Source: an uncultured Oscillospiraceae bacterium
GTDB lineage: Bacteria; Bacillota; Clostridia; Oscillospirales; Oscillospiraceae
Assembly (NCBI GenBank): GCA_910588635.1
Contig: CAJUPW010000001.1
Span: 1 to 64,000 of the forward strand
Length of the DNA: 64,000 bases
Direction of reading: 5' to 3'
Made by a program: the position numbers and the translations under genes. Below the pieces are notes generated by a model. That model did not search any database, was not told the DNA's origin, and was given only the letters and a program-made list of their open reading frames with translations. Each line of letters opens with the position of its first letter. Within the stretch, counting starts at the first letter, position 1. Below are positions 1-9,767 of this stretch, one piece after another.

Positions 1-247
1 TAGGCATAGCCTTTTTAGAACCACGGGCATAGCCCGTGGTTTTCATATTCACAATGAAGCCCCGAACCGGCTTACTTCGAGCCGATTCGGGGTTTACACT
101 TTTGGGCAGAAAGTTGACCCATGGTCAAATGTAAAACCGTGGGAAACAGAGAGACAGTAATCAGAGAAATCGGTCAAATTATCGCAGTTTGTCTACCCAA
201 AAAGTGAACTTAAAAAGTCTTGAAACGATTGTGCCGCAATGGATTTA
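1..247. mobile_element. Intergenic debris with hairpins and inverted repeats, possible IS/MITE remnant
   Basis: No complete gene is present. Three stems are visible: AGGC/GCCT around 2-12, a perfect 9-bp stem at 20-40 with loop ATA, and a 13-bp stem with one mismatch at 60-92. A pair of imperfect inverted repeats (97-110, CACTTTTGGGCAGA, against 192-206 on the other strand, one extra T and one transition) encloses about 110 bp. Within it, TTGACC-CAT-GGTCAA at 113-127 is a short palindrome. On the minus strand an open frame runs from the deacetylase boundary into the right repeat and stops at 193-195, as a transposase tail ending inside a terminal repeat would. The identity of the element is inference. 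Confidence 0.4.
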
Positions 248-808
248 CTATGTTGCACTCGCTTCCACATCCCACTGGATGGGCTCCATACCGATGGAGC
301 GCACGGCGCTGATGGATTTGTCGTCGTAGTCGCCGTAGGGCAGCCGGACCAGGGTGGGGCGCACCCCGGTGACCGCCTCAATCTTGTCGTTGCAGGCGTT
401 CAGGTCGGCGGTCACCTCGTCAGCGGAGAGCTGGGGGTAGTGGGCGTGGGTGTTGGAGTGGTTCATCACCTCGTGGCCCGCGTCGTGGAGGGCCTTCACC
501 GACTCCGGGAATTTATCCACCCACTCCCCCACCACAAAGAAGGTGGCCGGGACCTTGTACTGTCCCAGAATGTCGATCAGCTGCTGGGTGTCCTCGTTGC
601 CCCAGGCGGCGTCGAAGCTGATAGCCACCAGCTTCTGGTCTCGCTGGACACAGTAGATGGGCAGCTGCCGGGCGGAGGCGGAGGCCCCCACGGCGGCGGG
701 GTAATTGACCACATAGAACATCACCGCCGCCAGGCAGAGACAGGCGCACGCCGACCACCACCGCTTCCCGATAAACCATATTTTGATCCTCTCCCGCTCT
801 TTTACCAT
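248..808 (-). pseudogene. Polysaccharide deacetylase, C-terminally truncated
   Basis: This is a membrane-anchored NodB-type polysaccharide deacetylase, a family that removes N- or O-acetyl groups from peptidoglycan or other polysaccharides outside the cell (PdaB-like). Residues about 22-40 form one N-terminal transmembrane segment. The NodB core follows: SFDAAWGN (first metal-binding Asp region), ATFFVVGEW, the metal-binding HSNTHAH motif near residue 138, and RLPYGDYDD. The homology stops abruptly at QWDVE. Four unrelated residues (ASAT) and a stop follow, so the last strands of the barrel, roughly 50-60 residues, are missing. The break faces the repeat-rich sequence at 1-247, which suggests an insertion or deletion removed the 3' end. 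The upstream GGGAGTG is a reasonable ribosome site. Loss of function is likely but not certain. Confidence 0.75.
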
Positions 809-925
809 ACCGCAACACTCCCGTTTTCAAATCACTGTCCCCCACTGGGGCCCCGGTGCTGGTAAACTATATGAGCGGCTGTTTAAAAACATGAGCGGCG
901 GCCGCCGGTAAACCAGCGCTTTTCC

Positions 926-954
926 TTTACGGGCCCGCCTTTCTGTGGTACAAT
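926..954 (+). promoter_or_regulatory. Sigma-A promoter of the debranching enzyme gene
   Basis: TTTACG, 17-bp spacer, TACAAT. The -10 is preceded by TGTGG, an extended -10 shared with several other promoters in the window. Confidence 0.65.
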
Positions 955-984
955 AGGGATAATTTTTAAAGGAGGGAACCGCTC

Positions 985-3060
<2,076 letters not shown>

Positions 3061-3067
3061 CCCGCAA

Positions 3068-3101
3068 AAAAGCGGAAAGGCCAGGGCCTTTCCGCTTTTC
3101 T
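3068..3101. terminator. Bidirectional intrinsic terminator
   Basis: Perfect 15-bp stem AAAAGCGGAAAGGCC with a 2-nt loop, flanked by T runs on both strands. It serves the debranching enzyme gene and the convergent dehydrogenase gene. Confidence 0.85.
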
Positions 3102-3122
3102 ACTTATATGCGCCGCCCGTCC

Positions 3123-4055
3123 TCACCGTACAAGGTTGTGCAGCGGCTCCCCCGCCACATAGCGGCGCAGGTTGTCCAGCGCCATCTCCACGCATTTCCG
3201 GCGGGTGATCTCCAGCCGCATCCCCCCGGCCACATGGGGGGTGAGGAGCAGCCTGGGCGTATCCCACAGAGGGCTGTCCTTGGGCAGGGGCTCCGGGTCG
3301 GTCACGTCCAGGGCCGCCCCCCACAGCTTGCCGTCCTTCATGGCCCGGGCCAGGGCATCCTGATCCAGAACGGTCCCCCGCCCAGCGCTGAGGAGAATGG
3401 CGTCGTCCTTCATCAGGGCCAGGCGGCGCGCGTCCATCAGCCCCGCCGTCTGGGGAGAGTGGGGCAGGACCAGCGCCGCCACGTCGGCCTGCGGCAGGAG
3501 GGCGTCCAGCTCCTCCATGGGGCACAGCCGGTCAAAGCCCTCCACCGGCCCGTTTACCGTCCTTTTCAGGCCAATGGTTTTCGCCCCCAGCCCCTGGCAC
3601 AGCTTGGCGAACTCGCCGCCCACGTGGCCCGCCCCCGCCACCAGCACCGTGCCGCCCAGGATCGTTTTCATCGGCCCCTCGTCCCTCCAGACATGGGCGC
3701 GCTGGCTGTCCACATAGGTGGGCAGACGGCGGCACAGGGCCAGCATAGAGGTGAGCATGTGCTCGGCCACGCTGCGGCTGTTGGAGCCGCTGGAGGAGGT
3801 AAACCGCACCCCCTGGGGCAGCATACCGTCGTATTCCTCGGTGCCCGCCCACATGGTCTGAAACCACTTCAAACCGGCGGCCCCCTTCATCATCTCCGGC
3901 CGGGGCCAGCCGAATACGACGGTGGCGGAGGCGATCTGCTGGGGAGTTACCGTGCTGCTGCGGGCGTAAACGTGTTTGGCGTCCGGGGCGACAATTTCAA
4001 ATTCCTCCTGTTCCCCCTCCTTCAGAGGGAGCAGATTTAAAATATATTCCTGCAT
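3123..4055 (-). CDS. D-isomer-specific 2-hydroxyacid dehydrogenase family protein
   Basis: An NAD(P)-dependent oxidoreductase of the D-2-hydroxyacid dehydrogenase family, 310 aa from the chosen start. The Rossmann motif GAGHVG lies near residues 138-145. The active-site triad of the family is visible: Arg in SAGRGT (about 223), Glu in DPEPL (about 253) and His in TPHVAGG (about 273). An upstream in-frame ATG at 4136 is rejected because AAGGAG stands eight bases before ATG 4055 and the promoter at 4101-4129 lies between the two. The substrate is unknown; the long divergent N-terminal half resembles glyoxylate/hydroxypyruvate reductase-like members rather than lactate dehydrogenase. Confidence 0.85.
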   Translation of the reverse strand: MQEYILNLLPLKEGEQEEFEIVAPDAKHVYARSSTVTPQQIASATVVFGWPRPEMMKGAAGLKWFQTMWAGTEEYDGMLPQGVRFTSSSGSNSRSVAEHMLTSMLALCRRLPTYVDSQRAHVWRDEGPMKTILGGTVLVAGAGHVGGEFAKLCQGLGAKTIGLKRTVNGPVEGFDRLCPMEELDALLPQADVAALVLPHSPQTAGLMDARRLALMKDDAILLSAGRGTVLDQDALARAMKDGKLWGAALDVTDPEPLPKDSPLWDTPRLLLTPHVAGGMRLEITRRKCVEMALDNLRRYVAGEPLHNLVR

Positions 4056-4100
4056 GGCGGCGCTCCTTTCCAATTTCAGGCGGCCAAGGGCCGCTTTTAT

Positions 4101-4129
4101 ATTATACCGGACCCCGTTCCCCGTGGCAA
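4101..4129 (-). promoter_or_regulatory. Promoter of the 2-hydroxyacid dehydrogenase gene
   Basis: On the minus strand TTGCCA, 17-bp spacer, TATAAT. Divergent from the recG promoter 16 bp away. Confidence 0.65.
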
Positions 4130-4144
4130 GTCCCATTCTTCGCC

Positions 4145-4173
4145 TTTACTCTCCTGAAAAGCTGTGGTAAAAT
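4145..4173 (+). promoter_or_regulatory. recG promoter
   Basis: TTTACT, 17-bp spacer, TAAAAT with TGTGG directly before the -10. Confidence 0.65.
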
Positions 4174-4206
4174 AGGGAATATTTCAACCGGAAGGAGGCC
4201 TTTCCC

Positions 4207-6297
4207 ATGGAGATCACAGGCAGAACATCCCTCATCCAATTCCCTGGTGTGGGGGAGGCCCGGGCCAAAAAGCTGGAGAAGCTGGGACTGACCTCCGCCG
4301 GAGACCTTCTCACCTGGTATCCCCGGGACTACGAGGACCGCAGAAAAATCTACACCATCCGGGACGCTCCTCCAGAGGGCCGGGTATGCGTGACCGCCAT
4401 GGCGGCGGAGCATCCCCGGCTGTCCCGTATCCGAAAGGGACTGGAGCTGGTCCAGGTAAAGGTGGTTGACGATACCGCCGCCCTCCACCTCACCTTTTTC
4501 AACCAGAGCTACCTGGAGCGGGCCATCAAAGCGGGTGAGGAGTACATCTTTTACGGCTCCGTGGAGGTTCAGGGCCGGCGGAAAACAATGGTAAACCCAA
4601 TTTTTGAACGAGTTGACAGGCGCTCGTTTACCGGCTGTATCATGCCGGTTTACCGGCTGACGGCTGGGATTTCCAACCATCTGCTGGCCTCCCTCACCCG
4701 TCAGGCCATGACCTGCGCCGGAGAGGCGCCCGAGACTCTGCCCCAACACATCCGTCAGGAGCACAGCTTGGCCGCGGCGGAGTTTTCCCTGAAAAACATC
4801 CACTTCCCGGAGGATGAGGAGGCCCTCTCCCTGGCCCGTCGGCGGCTGGCCTTTGAGGAGCTGTTCTATCTGGCGGTGGGCCTCAGCTTTTTGAAGGACC
4901 GCCGTGGCCGGGAGGGGGACGGCTTTCCTCTCTCCCCCCGGCCCAAGGAGGATTTTCTATCTCTCCTCTCCTTCGCCCCCACCCAGGCCCAGAGCCGGGT
5001 GATGGACGAGGTGGCCGCTGACCTTACCTCAGGCCATCCCATGAACCGGCTGGTCCAGGGGGACGTGGGCTCGGGCAAGACCGCCGTGGCCGCGTACGCC
5101 GGCTGGCTGTGCGCCGGGAGCGGCTGTCAGACTGCCCTCATGGCCCCCACCGAGGTGCTGGCCGAGCAGCATTTCAAATCCCTGACCCAGCTTCTGGCTC
5201 CCGCCGGGGTGCGGGTGGGCCTGCTCACCGGCTCCATGCCGGCGGCGGAGAAGAAAAGGACCCGGGCCGCCCTGGCCTCGGGTGAGATCGACTTCGCGGT
5301 GGGCACCCACGCCCTGATTTCTGAGGGGGTGGCCTTCCGCAGGCTGGCCCTCATCGTGGCCGACGAACAGCACCGCTTCGGGGTAGCTCAAAGAGCCACC
5401 CTGGCGGCAAAGAGCGGCGTGGGAACGCCCCCCCATGTGCTGGTCATGTCGGCCACCCCCATTCCCCGGACCCTGGCCCTCATCATCTACGGCGACCTGG
5501 ACGTATCGGTCATCGACCAGCTCCCCCCCGGCCGCACCCCTATCGCTACCTACGTGGTCCGAGAGGACAAGCGCCAGCGGATGTACGGCTTTGTCCGGAA
5601 GCAGACGGACGAGGGGCGGCAGGTGTATATTATCTGCCCCGCCGTGGAGGAGAACCCCGACGCCGCCCTCCCCGGAGAGGAGAGCCCCGCCCTAAACCTG
5701 AAGGCGGTGAAAACTTATGCGGAAAAGCTGCAAAAGGAGGTCTTTCCCGACCTGCGGGTGGGGCTGCTCCACGGGAAGATGAAGCCCCGGGAGAAGGAGG
5801 CGGCCATGTCCGCCTTTGCCTCCGGCGAGACCCAGGTGCTGGTGGCCACCACCGTGGTGGAGGTAGGGGTGGACGTACCCAATGCCTCTCTCATCATCAT
5901 TGAGAACGCCGACCGCTTCGGGCTCAGCCAGCTCCACCAGCTCCGGGGCCGGGTGGGGAGAGGCCGGCACCCCTCCCACTGCGTCCTCATCACCGGCACC
6001 CGCAGCCGGGAGGCCATGGAGCGGCTGCACACCCTGGCCTCCACCACTGACGGCTTTAAAATATCTGAGGAGGACCTGAAGGCCCGCGGGCCGGGGGACT
6101 TCTTCGGCAACCGGCAGCACGGCCTGCCCCAAATGAAGCTGGCCGATCTGGCCGGGGACATGCGCCTGCTCAGCGAGGCCCAGGAGGCCGCCCGGAGCCT
6201 GCTGGCCCGGGACCCCCGGCTGTCTCACTCAGAGAACCGGCCGGTCCTGGATCGGGTGCGGCAGCTCTTCGCCGACACCCCCGATATTTTTAACTAG
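4207..6297 (+). CDS. recG: ATP-dependent DNA helicase RecG
   Basis: RecG remodels stalled replication forks and drives branch migration of Holliday junctions. The 696-aa length is typical. The N-terminal wedge/OB region (about 1-170) is followed by helicase domain 1, with Walker A GDVGSGKT near residue 284 and the RecG-type Walker B DEQH near 386. Helicase domain 2 follows, with ARGPGDFFGNRQHG near the C terminus, a region characteristic of RecG. GGAAGGAGG sits eight bases before ATG 4207. A GNAT gene follows with almost no gap, so the two are probably co-transcribed. Confidence 0.96.
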   Translation: MEITGRTSLIQFPGVGEARAKKLEKLGLTSAGDLLTWYPRDYEDRRKIYTIRDAPPEGRVCVTAMAAEHPRLSRIRKGLELVQVKVVDDTAALHLTFFNQSYLERAIKAGEEYIFYGSVEVQGRRKTMVNPIFERVDRRSFTGCIMPVYRLTAGISNHLLASLTRQAMTCAGEAPETLPQHIRQEHSLAAAEFSLKNIHFPEDEEALSLARRRLAFEELFYLAVGLSFLKDRRGREGDGFPLSPRPKEDFLSLLSFAPTQAQSRVMDEVAADLTSGHPMNRLVQGDVGSGKTAVAAYAGWLCAGSGCQTALMAPTEVLAEQHFKSLTQLLAPAGVRVGLLTGSMPAAEKKRTRAALASGEIDFAVGTHALISEGVAFRRLALIVADEQHRFGVAQRATLAAKSGVGTPPHVLVMSATPIPRTLALIIYGDLDVSVIDQLPPGRTPIATYVVREDKRQRMYGFVRKQTDEGRQVYIICPAVEENPDAALPGEESPALNLKAVKTYAEKLQKEVFPDLRVGLLHGKMKPREKEAAMSAFASGETQVLVATTVVEVGVDVPNASLIIIENADRFGLSQLHQLRGRVGRGRHPSHCVLITGTRSREAMERLHTLASTTDGFKISEEDLKARGPGDFFGNRQHGLPQMKLADLAGDMRLLSEAQEAARSLLARDPRLSHSENRPVLDRVRQLFADTPDIFN

Positions 6298-6308
6298 GAG
6301 TGAATATT

Positions 6309-6761
6309 ATGCTGAACCTTCGAGATCTGACGCCGGAGGACGGTCCGGTGGTGCTCCCCATGGCAGAGGCCTTCTACCACAGCGACGCGGTGGACCACCC
6401 GGTGAACCCTGCCGTTCTGGAGCGGTCCTTCCGGGCGGCCGCCTGCCCGGACGAGCCTCTGCTCCGGGGCCTGCTCATCCAATGGGACGGGGAGGCGGCC
6501 GGCTATCTGTATATTACCCAGTGCTACTCCGCCGAGGTAGGGGGGCGGTGCGTGCTGCTGGACGAGGTGTATCTCAAGCCGGAATTCCGGGGCCGGGGCA
6601 TCGGAACTCAAATTCTGGCCTGGCTGGAGCGGTCTTACCCCGCCGCCCGCCGCTTCCGCCTGGAGGTCACCCAGGCCAACCGGGGAGCCGCCCGCCTCTA
6701 CCGGTCGGCGGGCTACGAGTTCCTGCACTACGAACAAATGGTACTGGATAAAATCAAATAA
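6309..6761 (+). CDS. GNAT family N-acetyltransferase
   Basis: A small acetyl-CoA-dependent acetyltransferase of about 150 aa. The acetyl-CoA-binding motif A is seen as RGRGIGTQIL (about 97-106), and motif B near ANRGAARLYRSAGY. ATG 6309 is preferred over the in-frame GTG at 6300 because AGGAG at 6296-6300 overlaps that GTG and is correctly spaced only for the ATG. It lies 11 bp after recG and 24 bp before the next gene, suggesting one transcript. The acceptor substrate cannot be predicted. Confidence 0.85.
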   Translation: MLNLRDLTPEDGPVVLPMAEAFYHSDAVDHPVNPAVLERSFRAAACPDEPLLRGLLIQWDGEAAGYLYITQCYSAEVGGRCVLLDEVYLKPEFRGRGIGTQILAWLERSYPAARRFRLEVTQANRGAARLYRSAGYEFLHYEQMVLDKIK

Positions 6762-6785
6762 TCAGACGAAAGAGAGGAGACGAAC

Positions 6786-7154
6786 ATGACGCATCTGGAA
6801 AAGGCCCGGGAGCTCCGGGCCTGCACCGACAAGCACTTCAACTGCTGCCAGTCTGTACTGGTCACATTTGCGAAAGAAATGGGGCTTACCGAGGAGCAAG
6901 CTTACAGCCTGGGGGCCAATTTCGGCTCCGGGATGCGCTGCGGCTCGGTCTGCGGCACTCTCACCGGGGCGCTGATGGTGCTGGGCATGACCCACTATCC
7001 TCCGGAGGAGGCGGACAGCTTCAGGCGACAGTTTCTGGAGGACCACGGGGAGATCAGCTGCGCCGCTCTGCTGAAGAAGTCTCACGAGGCGGGCATCCCC
7101 CGGAAGGATCACTGCGACGGCCTGGTCTTCGACGTGGTGCAGATGCTGGAATAA
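6786..7154 (+). CDS. C_GCAxxG_C_C family redox-type protein
   Basis: A 122-residue member of the C_GCAxxG_C_C family, small proteins with several conserved cysteines thought to have redox or metal-related roles. Seen here are NCCQSVL near residue 20, then GANFGSGMRCGSVCGTLTGA with the GxxCG/C pair (about 45-60), and a C-terminal HDxC-like Asp-His-Cys segment. AGAGGAG lies upstream of ATG 6786. It is last in the recG-GNAT transcript and is followed by a very strong hairpin. No specific substrate or partner is indicated by the context. Confidence 0.8.
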   Translation: MTHLEKARELRACTDKHFNCCQSVLVTFAKEMGLTEEQAYSLGANFGSGMRCGSVCGTLTGALMVLGMTHYPPEEADSFRRQFLEDHGEISCAALLKKSHEAGIPRKDHCDGLVFDVVQMLE

Positions 7155-7155
7155 A

Positions 7156-7194
7156 ACCACACAGGGGCGCCCCGACGGGGCGCCCCTGTGTGGT
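7156..7194. terminator. Strong 18-bp hairpin
   Basis: Perfect 18-bp stem (ACCACACAGGGGCGCCCC) with a GAC loop. The T run is on the minus side only (TTTTATT). It still probably ends the recG transcript. Confidence 0.7.
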
Positions 7195-7402
7195 GATCTG
7201 GAAGGATGGATGAAAAAGGAATGATGGAGTCAAAGCTCAAAAACTCTTGGGAACACCGGCAAGAGCGGCAGCCGGCGCTTCGTTAAATTTTTAACCTTTG
7301 CTCTGTCCAAGACTTTACCACTCTGCCCGGAGAAATGCCATTCCCAAATCCATTATATATTATATTAGTATTCTGTTATTATTTTAATCAAATGTCAATC
7401 AG
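7195..7402. other. AT-rich intergenic stretch, nothing recognised
   Basis: About 200 bp with no open frame of note. It contains a short CCGGC/GCCGG stem near 7257-7276 followed by T-rich sequence, and AT runs to 7400. No convincing RNA gene is seen. Confidence 0.4.
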
Positions 7403-7431
7403 TTGAAATTGCCCGCAAAAAGTTGTATGAT
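7403..7431 (+). promoter_or_regulatory. mutY promoter
   Basis: TTGAAA, 17-bp spacer, TATGAT. The TTG codon at 7423 lies inside this promoter, which excludes it as a start codon. Confidence 0.65.
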
Positions 7432-7464
7432 AGCGGAAAGAACGAAGCGGAGAGGAGACTGGCT

Positions 7465-8511
7465 TTGGACGAACTGCGGCAGCTGCCCATCCCCTTGTTG
7501 GTCTGGTATCGGGAGAACGCCCGGACCCTTCCCTGGCGGAGCGACCCCACCCCTTACCACGTCTGGATTTCTGAGATCATGCTCCAGCAGACCCGGGTGG
7601 CGGCGGTGCTGGACTACTACCGCCGTTTTCTGGAGGCGGCCCCCGGCGTGGCCGATCTGGCCGCCCTGTCTGAGAACCGGCTGATGAAGCTGTGGCAGGG
7701 GCTGGGTTACTACAGCAGGGCCGGAAATTTGCAAAAAGCGGCCAAACAGATCATGGCCGATCACGGCGGGATATTCCCAAATACTTATGAGGATATCCGG
7801 GCGCTGGCCGGGGTAGGAGACTACACCGCCGGTGCCGTCTCCTCCATCGCCTTCGGCCTGCCCGTCCCGGCGGTGGACGGAAACGTCCTCCGGGTGTGCG
7901 CCCGGATCACCGGGGACAGCGGCGACATCGCCGCCCCCGCCGCGAAAAAGCGGGCCGCCGCCGTCCTGGCGGACATTATTCCCCTGGACGCCCCGGGGGA
8001 CTTCAATCAGGCGCTCATGGAGCTGGGGGCCACTGTCTGTCTGCCCAACGGCGCGCCCCTGTGCGAAAAGTGCCCGGCGTCGGGCTTCTGCCGGGCTTTC
8101 CAGGAGGGCCGGACCGGGGAGCTGCCCGTCAAGTCGGCCAGAAAGGCCCGGCGGGTGGAGGAGCGCACGGTCTACCTCTTCTTTCATCGGGACGGCGTAG
8201 CCCTCCGCCGCCGCCCTGGCCGGGGCCTGCTGGCCGGGCTGTGGGAGTATCCCAACGAGCTGTCGGACGGCACGGACTGGCCGGAAACGTGGGGCCTGAC
8301 GCCCCCTGTTCTGGAGCGGGCCGGCACGGGCAGACACATCTTCACCCACATTGAATGGCGCATGACCGCTCTGGCCGGGGATCTGGACAGCCCCCGGCTC
8401 CCGGAGGGCTGGGTGTGGGCCGGCCGGGAGGACCTGCGGGACGCCTACGCCGTCCCCAGCGCCTTCCAAAGCTTCGCTCAACTGGTGGCCGGCCGGCTGG
8501 GCCATTTTTAG
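7465..8511 (+). CDS. mutY: A/G-specific adenine glycosylase MutY
   Basis: Removes adenine mispaired with 8-oxoguanine in base-excision repair. The 348-aa protein contains the catalytic Glu in EIMLQQTRV (about 37), the helix-hairpin-helix GVGDYTAGA (about 117) and the catalytic Asp in AVDGNVLRV (about 138). A four-cysteine iron-sulfur motif spaced C-x7-C-x2-C-x5-C lies at about 192-209, one residue longer in the first gap than the textbook C-x6. The C-terminal third resembles the NUDIX-like 8-oxoG recognition domain. The TTG at 7465 is chosen because AGGAG sits seven bases upstream and the promoter overlaps the earlier TTG. Confidence 0.93.
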   Translation: MDELRQLPIPLLVWYRENARTLPWRSDPTPYHVWISEIMLQQTRVAAVLDYYRRFLEAAPGVADLAALSENRLMKLWQGLGYYSRAGNLQKAAKQIMADHGGIFPNTYEDIRALAGVGDYTAGAVSSIAFGLPVPAVDGNVLRVCARITGDSGDIAAPAAKKRAAAVLADIIPLDAPGDFNQALMELGATVCLPNGAPLCEKCPASGFCRAFQEGRTGELPVKSARKARRVEERTVYLFFHRDGVALRRRPGRGLLAGLWEYPNELSDGTDWPETWGLTPPVLERAGTGRHIFTHIEWRMTALAGDLDSPRLPEGWVWAGREDLRDAYAVPSAFQSFAQLVAGRLGHF

Positions 8512-8521
8512 GGGGCGTGTT

Positions 8522-9400
8522 ATGATCTGCAATCTGTGTCCCCGGAGCTGCGGGGCGGAGCGCACCGAGACCGCCGGCCTCGGCTATTGCCGGATGCCAG
8601 CCGCCCCTGTCCTGGCCCGGGCCGCCCTCCACCACTGGGAGGAGCCTCCCATCTCAGGTGTCCGGGGCTCCGGGACTGTCTTTTTCTCCGGCTGCTCCCT
8701 GGGCTGCCTGTTCTGCCAGAACGAGAAAATCAGCCACCAGGACTTCGGCAGGGCCGTCACCCCGGCCCGCCTGCGGGAGGTCTGCCAGGCGCTTATCGAT
8801 CGGGGAGCTCACAACCTGAACTTTGTCAACCCGACCCACTATACCCATGTCCTCGCCGCTCTGCTGTCAGACTGGCGGCCCCCTGTCCCCGTTGTATTCA
8901 ACACCGGAGGATATGACAGGGTGGATACCCTCCGGGGGCTGGAGGGTAAAGTGGACGTCTACCTTCCCGACCTGAAATATCTGGACAGCGGCGCCGCCCG
9001 GCGGTACTCCGCCGCCCCCGGCTACCCGGAAATTGCCCAGGCGGCCATCCGGGAGATGGTCCGCCAGACCGGCCCCTGCCGGTTTGATGATAACGGACTG
9101 TTATTAAGCGGCACAATAATACGGCATCTCATTCTCCCCGGTCAGGTGAACCAGGCCAAGGCGGCAATGGACTGGGTGAGCCGGACCTTCGAGCCGGGGA
9201 CGGTGCTGTTCTCCCTCATGAGCCAGTACACCCCCTGGGGGGACCTGTCCGCCTATCCGGAGCTGGACCGCCGCCTGCGCCCCGGGGAGATACGGGCGGC
9301 TCAGGAGTACATGGAGAATCTGGGACTGGCAGGCTTCACCCAGGAGCGGACCTCCGCCCGGGAGGAGTACACCCCGCCCTTTGATCTTACCGGAATATGA
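8522..9400 (+). CDS. PflX-type radical SAM protein
   Basis: A 292-aa radical SAM protein resembling COG1313 (PflX), annotated as pyruvate formate-lyase activating-like but of unproven substrate. The cluster motif C-x3-C-x2-C is CSLGCLFC at about 58-65. An N-terminal four-cysteine pattern (CNLCPRSC, then C near residue 22) could bind an extra metal. It begins 10 bp after mutY and is probably co-transcribed, with GGGGCG as a weak ribosome site before ATG 8522. A strong terminator follows. Confidence 0.82.
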   Translation: MICNLCPRSCGAERTETAGLGYCRMPAAPVLARAALHHWEEPPISGVRGSGTVFFSGCSLGCLFCQNEKISHQDFGRAVTPARLREVCQALIDRGAHNLNFVNPTHYTHVLAALLSDWRPPVPVVFNTGGYDRVDTLRGLEGKVDVYLPDLKYLDSGAARRYSAAPGYPEIAQAAIREMVRQTGPCRFDDNGLLLSGTIIRHLILPGQVNQAKAAMDWVSRTFEPGTVLFSLMSQYTPWGDLSAYPELDRRLRPGEIRAAQEYMENLGLAGFTQERTSAREEYTPPFDLTGI

Positions 9401-9434
9401 AAGAGGCCTGACGCGGTTGCGTCAGGCCTCTTTG
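9401..9434 (+). terminator. Terminator after the radical SAM gene
   Basis: AAAGAGGCCTGACGC hairpin with complementary arm GCGTCAGGCCTCTTT and a short T-rich tail. Confidence 0.85.
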
Positions 9435-9463
9435 TTGACATATCCGACAAATTTTGCTATGAT
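9435..9463 (+). promoter_or_regulatory. Near-consensus promoter of the 21-codon gene
   Basis: TTGACA, 17-bp spacer, TATGAT. It points at the tiny gene at 9533 and predicts an untranslated leader of about 60 nt. Confidence 0.75.
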
Positions 9464-9532
9464 TTGACACAAGGGAAACGCCGGTTAAGGTGAAGGCGGT
9501 TTTGGCACACCTCTGCAAAGGGGGTGAGCACG

Positions 9533-9598
9533 ATGACTTTGACATTTACATTCCACGTCCGTGGATACACGGTAACGATTCAGGTCAGGGTAAAGTGA
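9533..9598 (+). CDS. 21-residue peptide, candidate type I toxin
   Basis: The frame ATG 9533 to TGA 9596-9598 encodes a 21-aa peptide (MTLTFTFHVR then GYTVTIQVRVK) of alternating polar and hydrophobic residues, basic at the C terminus and likely beta-strand forming. GGGGGTGAG lies just upstream. That ribosome site can pair with CACCTC 14-20 nt before it, which would hide it in the mRNA. The stop codon overlaps an 11-bp terminator stem. A convergent promoter downstream would make an antisense RNA through the 3' end. I do not recognise the peptide family; toxin is an inference from architecture alone. Confidence 0.5.
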   Translation: MTLTFTFHVRGYTVTIQVRVK

Positions 9599-9630
9599 AA
9601 CCGCCACTCTGGCAAGTGACGGTTTCTTTG
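9597..9630. terminator. Terminator stem shared by sense and antisense RNAs
   Basis: GAAACCGCCAC pairs with GTGACGGTTTC (one C-A mismatch), loop of 8 nt, followed by TTTG on the plus strand. On the minus strand the same stem would end the antisense transcript. Confidence 0.55.
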
Positions 9631-9688
9631 ATCTAAAAAACTGTTACATTTAGGCCAAACCGCCAGCGCCGGGCGGCTCCCCTACATG
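9600..9688 (-). ncRNA. Candidate antisense RNA of the type I-like module
   Basis: Predicted from the minus-strand promoter at 9694-9722 and the terminator stem at 9597-9626. It is about 85 nt long. It would contain a GCCGCC/GGCGGT stem and overlap the 3' end of the 21-codon mRNA. There is no direct evidence of transcription. Confidence 0.45.
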
Positions 9689-9693
9689 CCCTT

Positions 9694-9722
9694 ATTTTAG
9701 CACTCCCCCACCCCATTGTCAA
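9694..9722 (-). promoter_or_regulatory. Consensus-like antisense promoter
   Basis: On the minus strand TTGACA, 17-bp spacer, TAAAAT, facing the 21-codon gene. Confidence 0.65.
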
Positions 9723-9731
9723 GGGTATGGG

Positions 9732-9767
9732 ACGGCTCCGCTTTCATTTTGAGGCGGAGCCGTTTTT
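9732..9767 (+). terminator. Hairpin terminator
   Basis: ACGGCTCCGC/GCGGAGCCGT stem with a 12-nt loop followed by TTTTTATT on the plus strand. It adjoins the stop codon of the convergent HTH gene. Confidence 0.65.
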
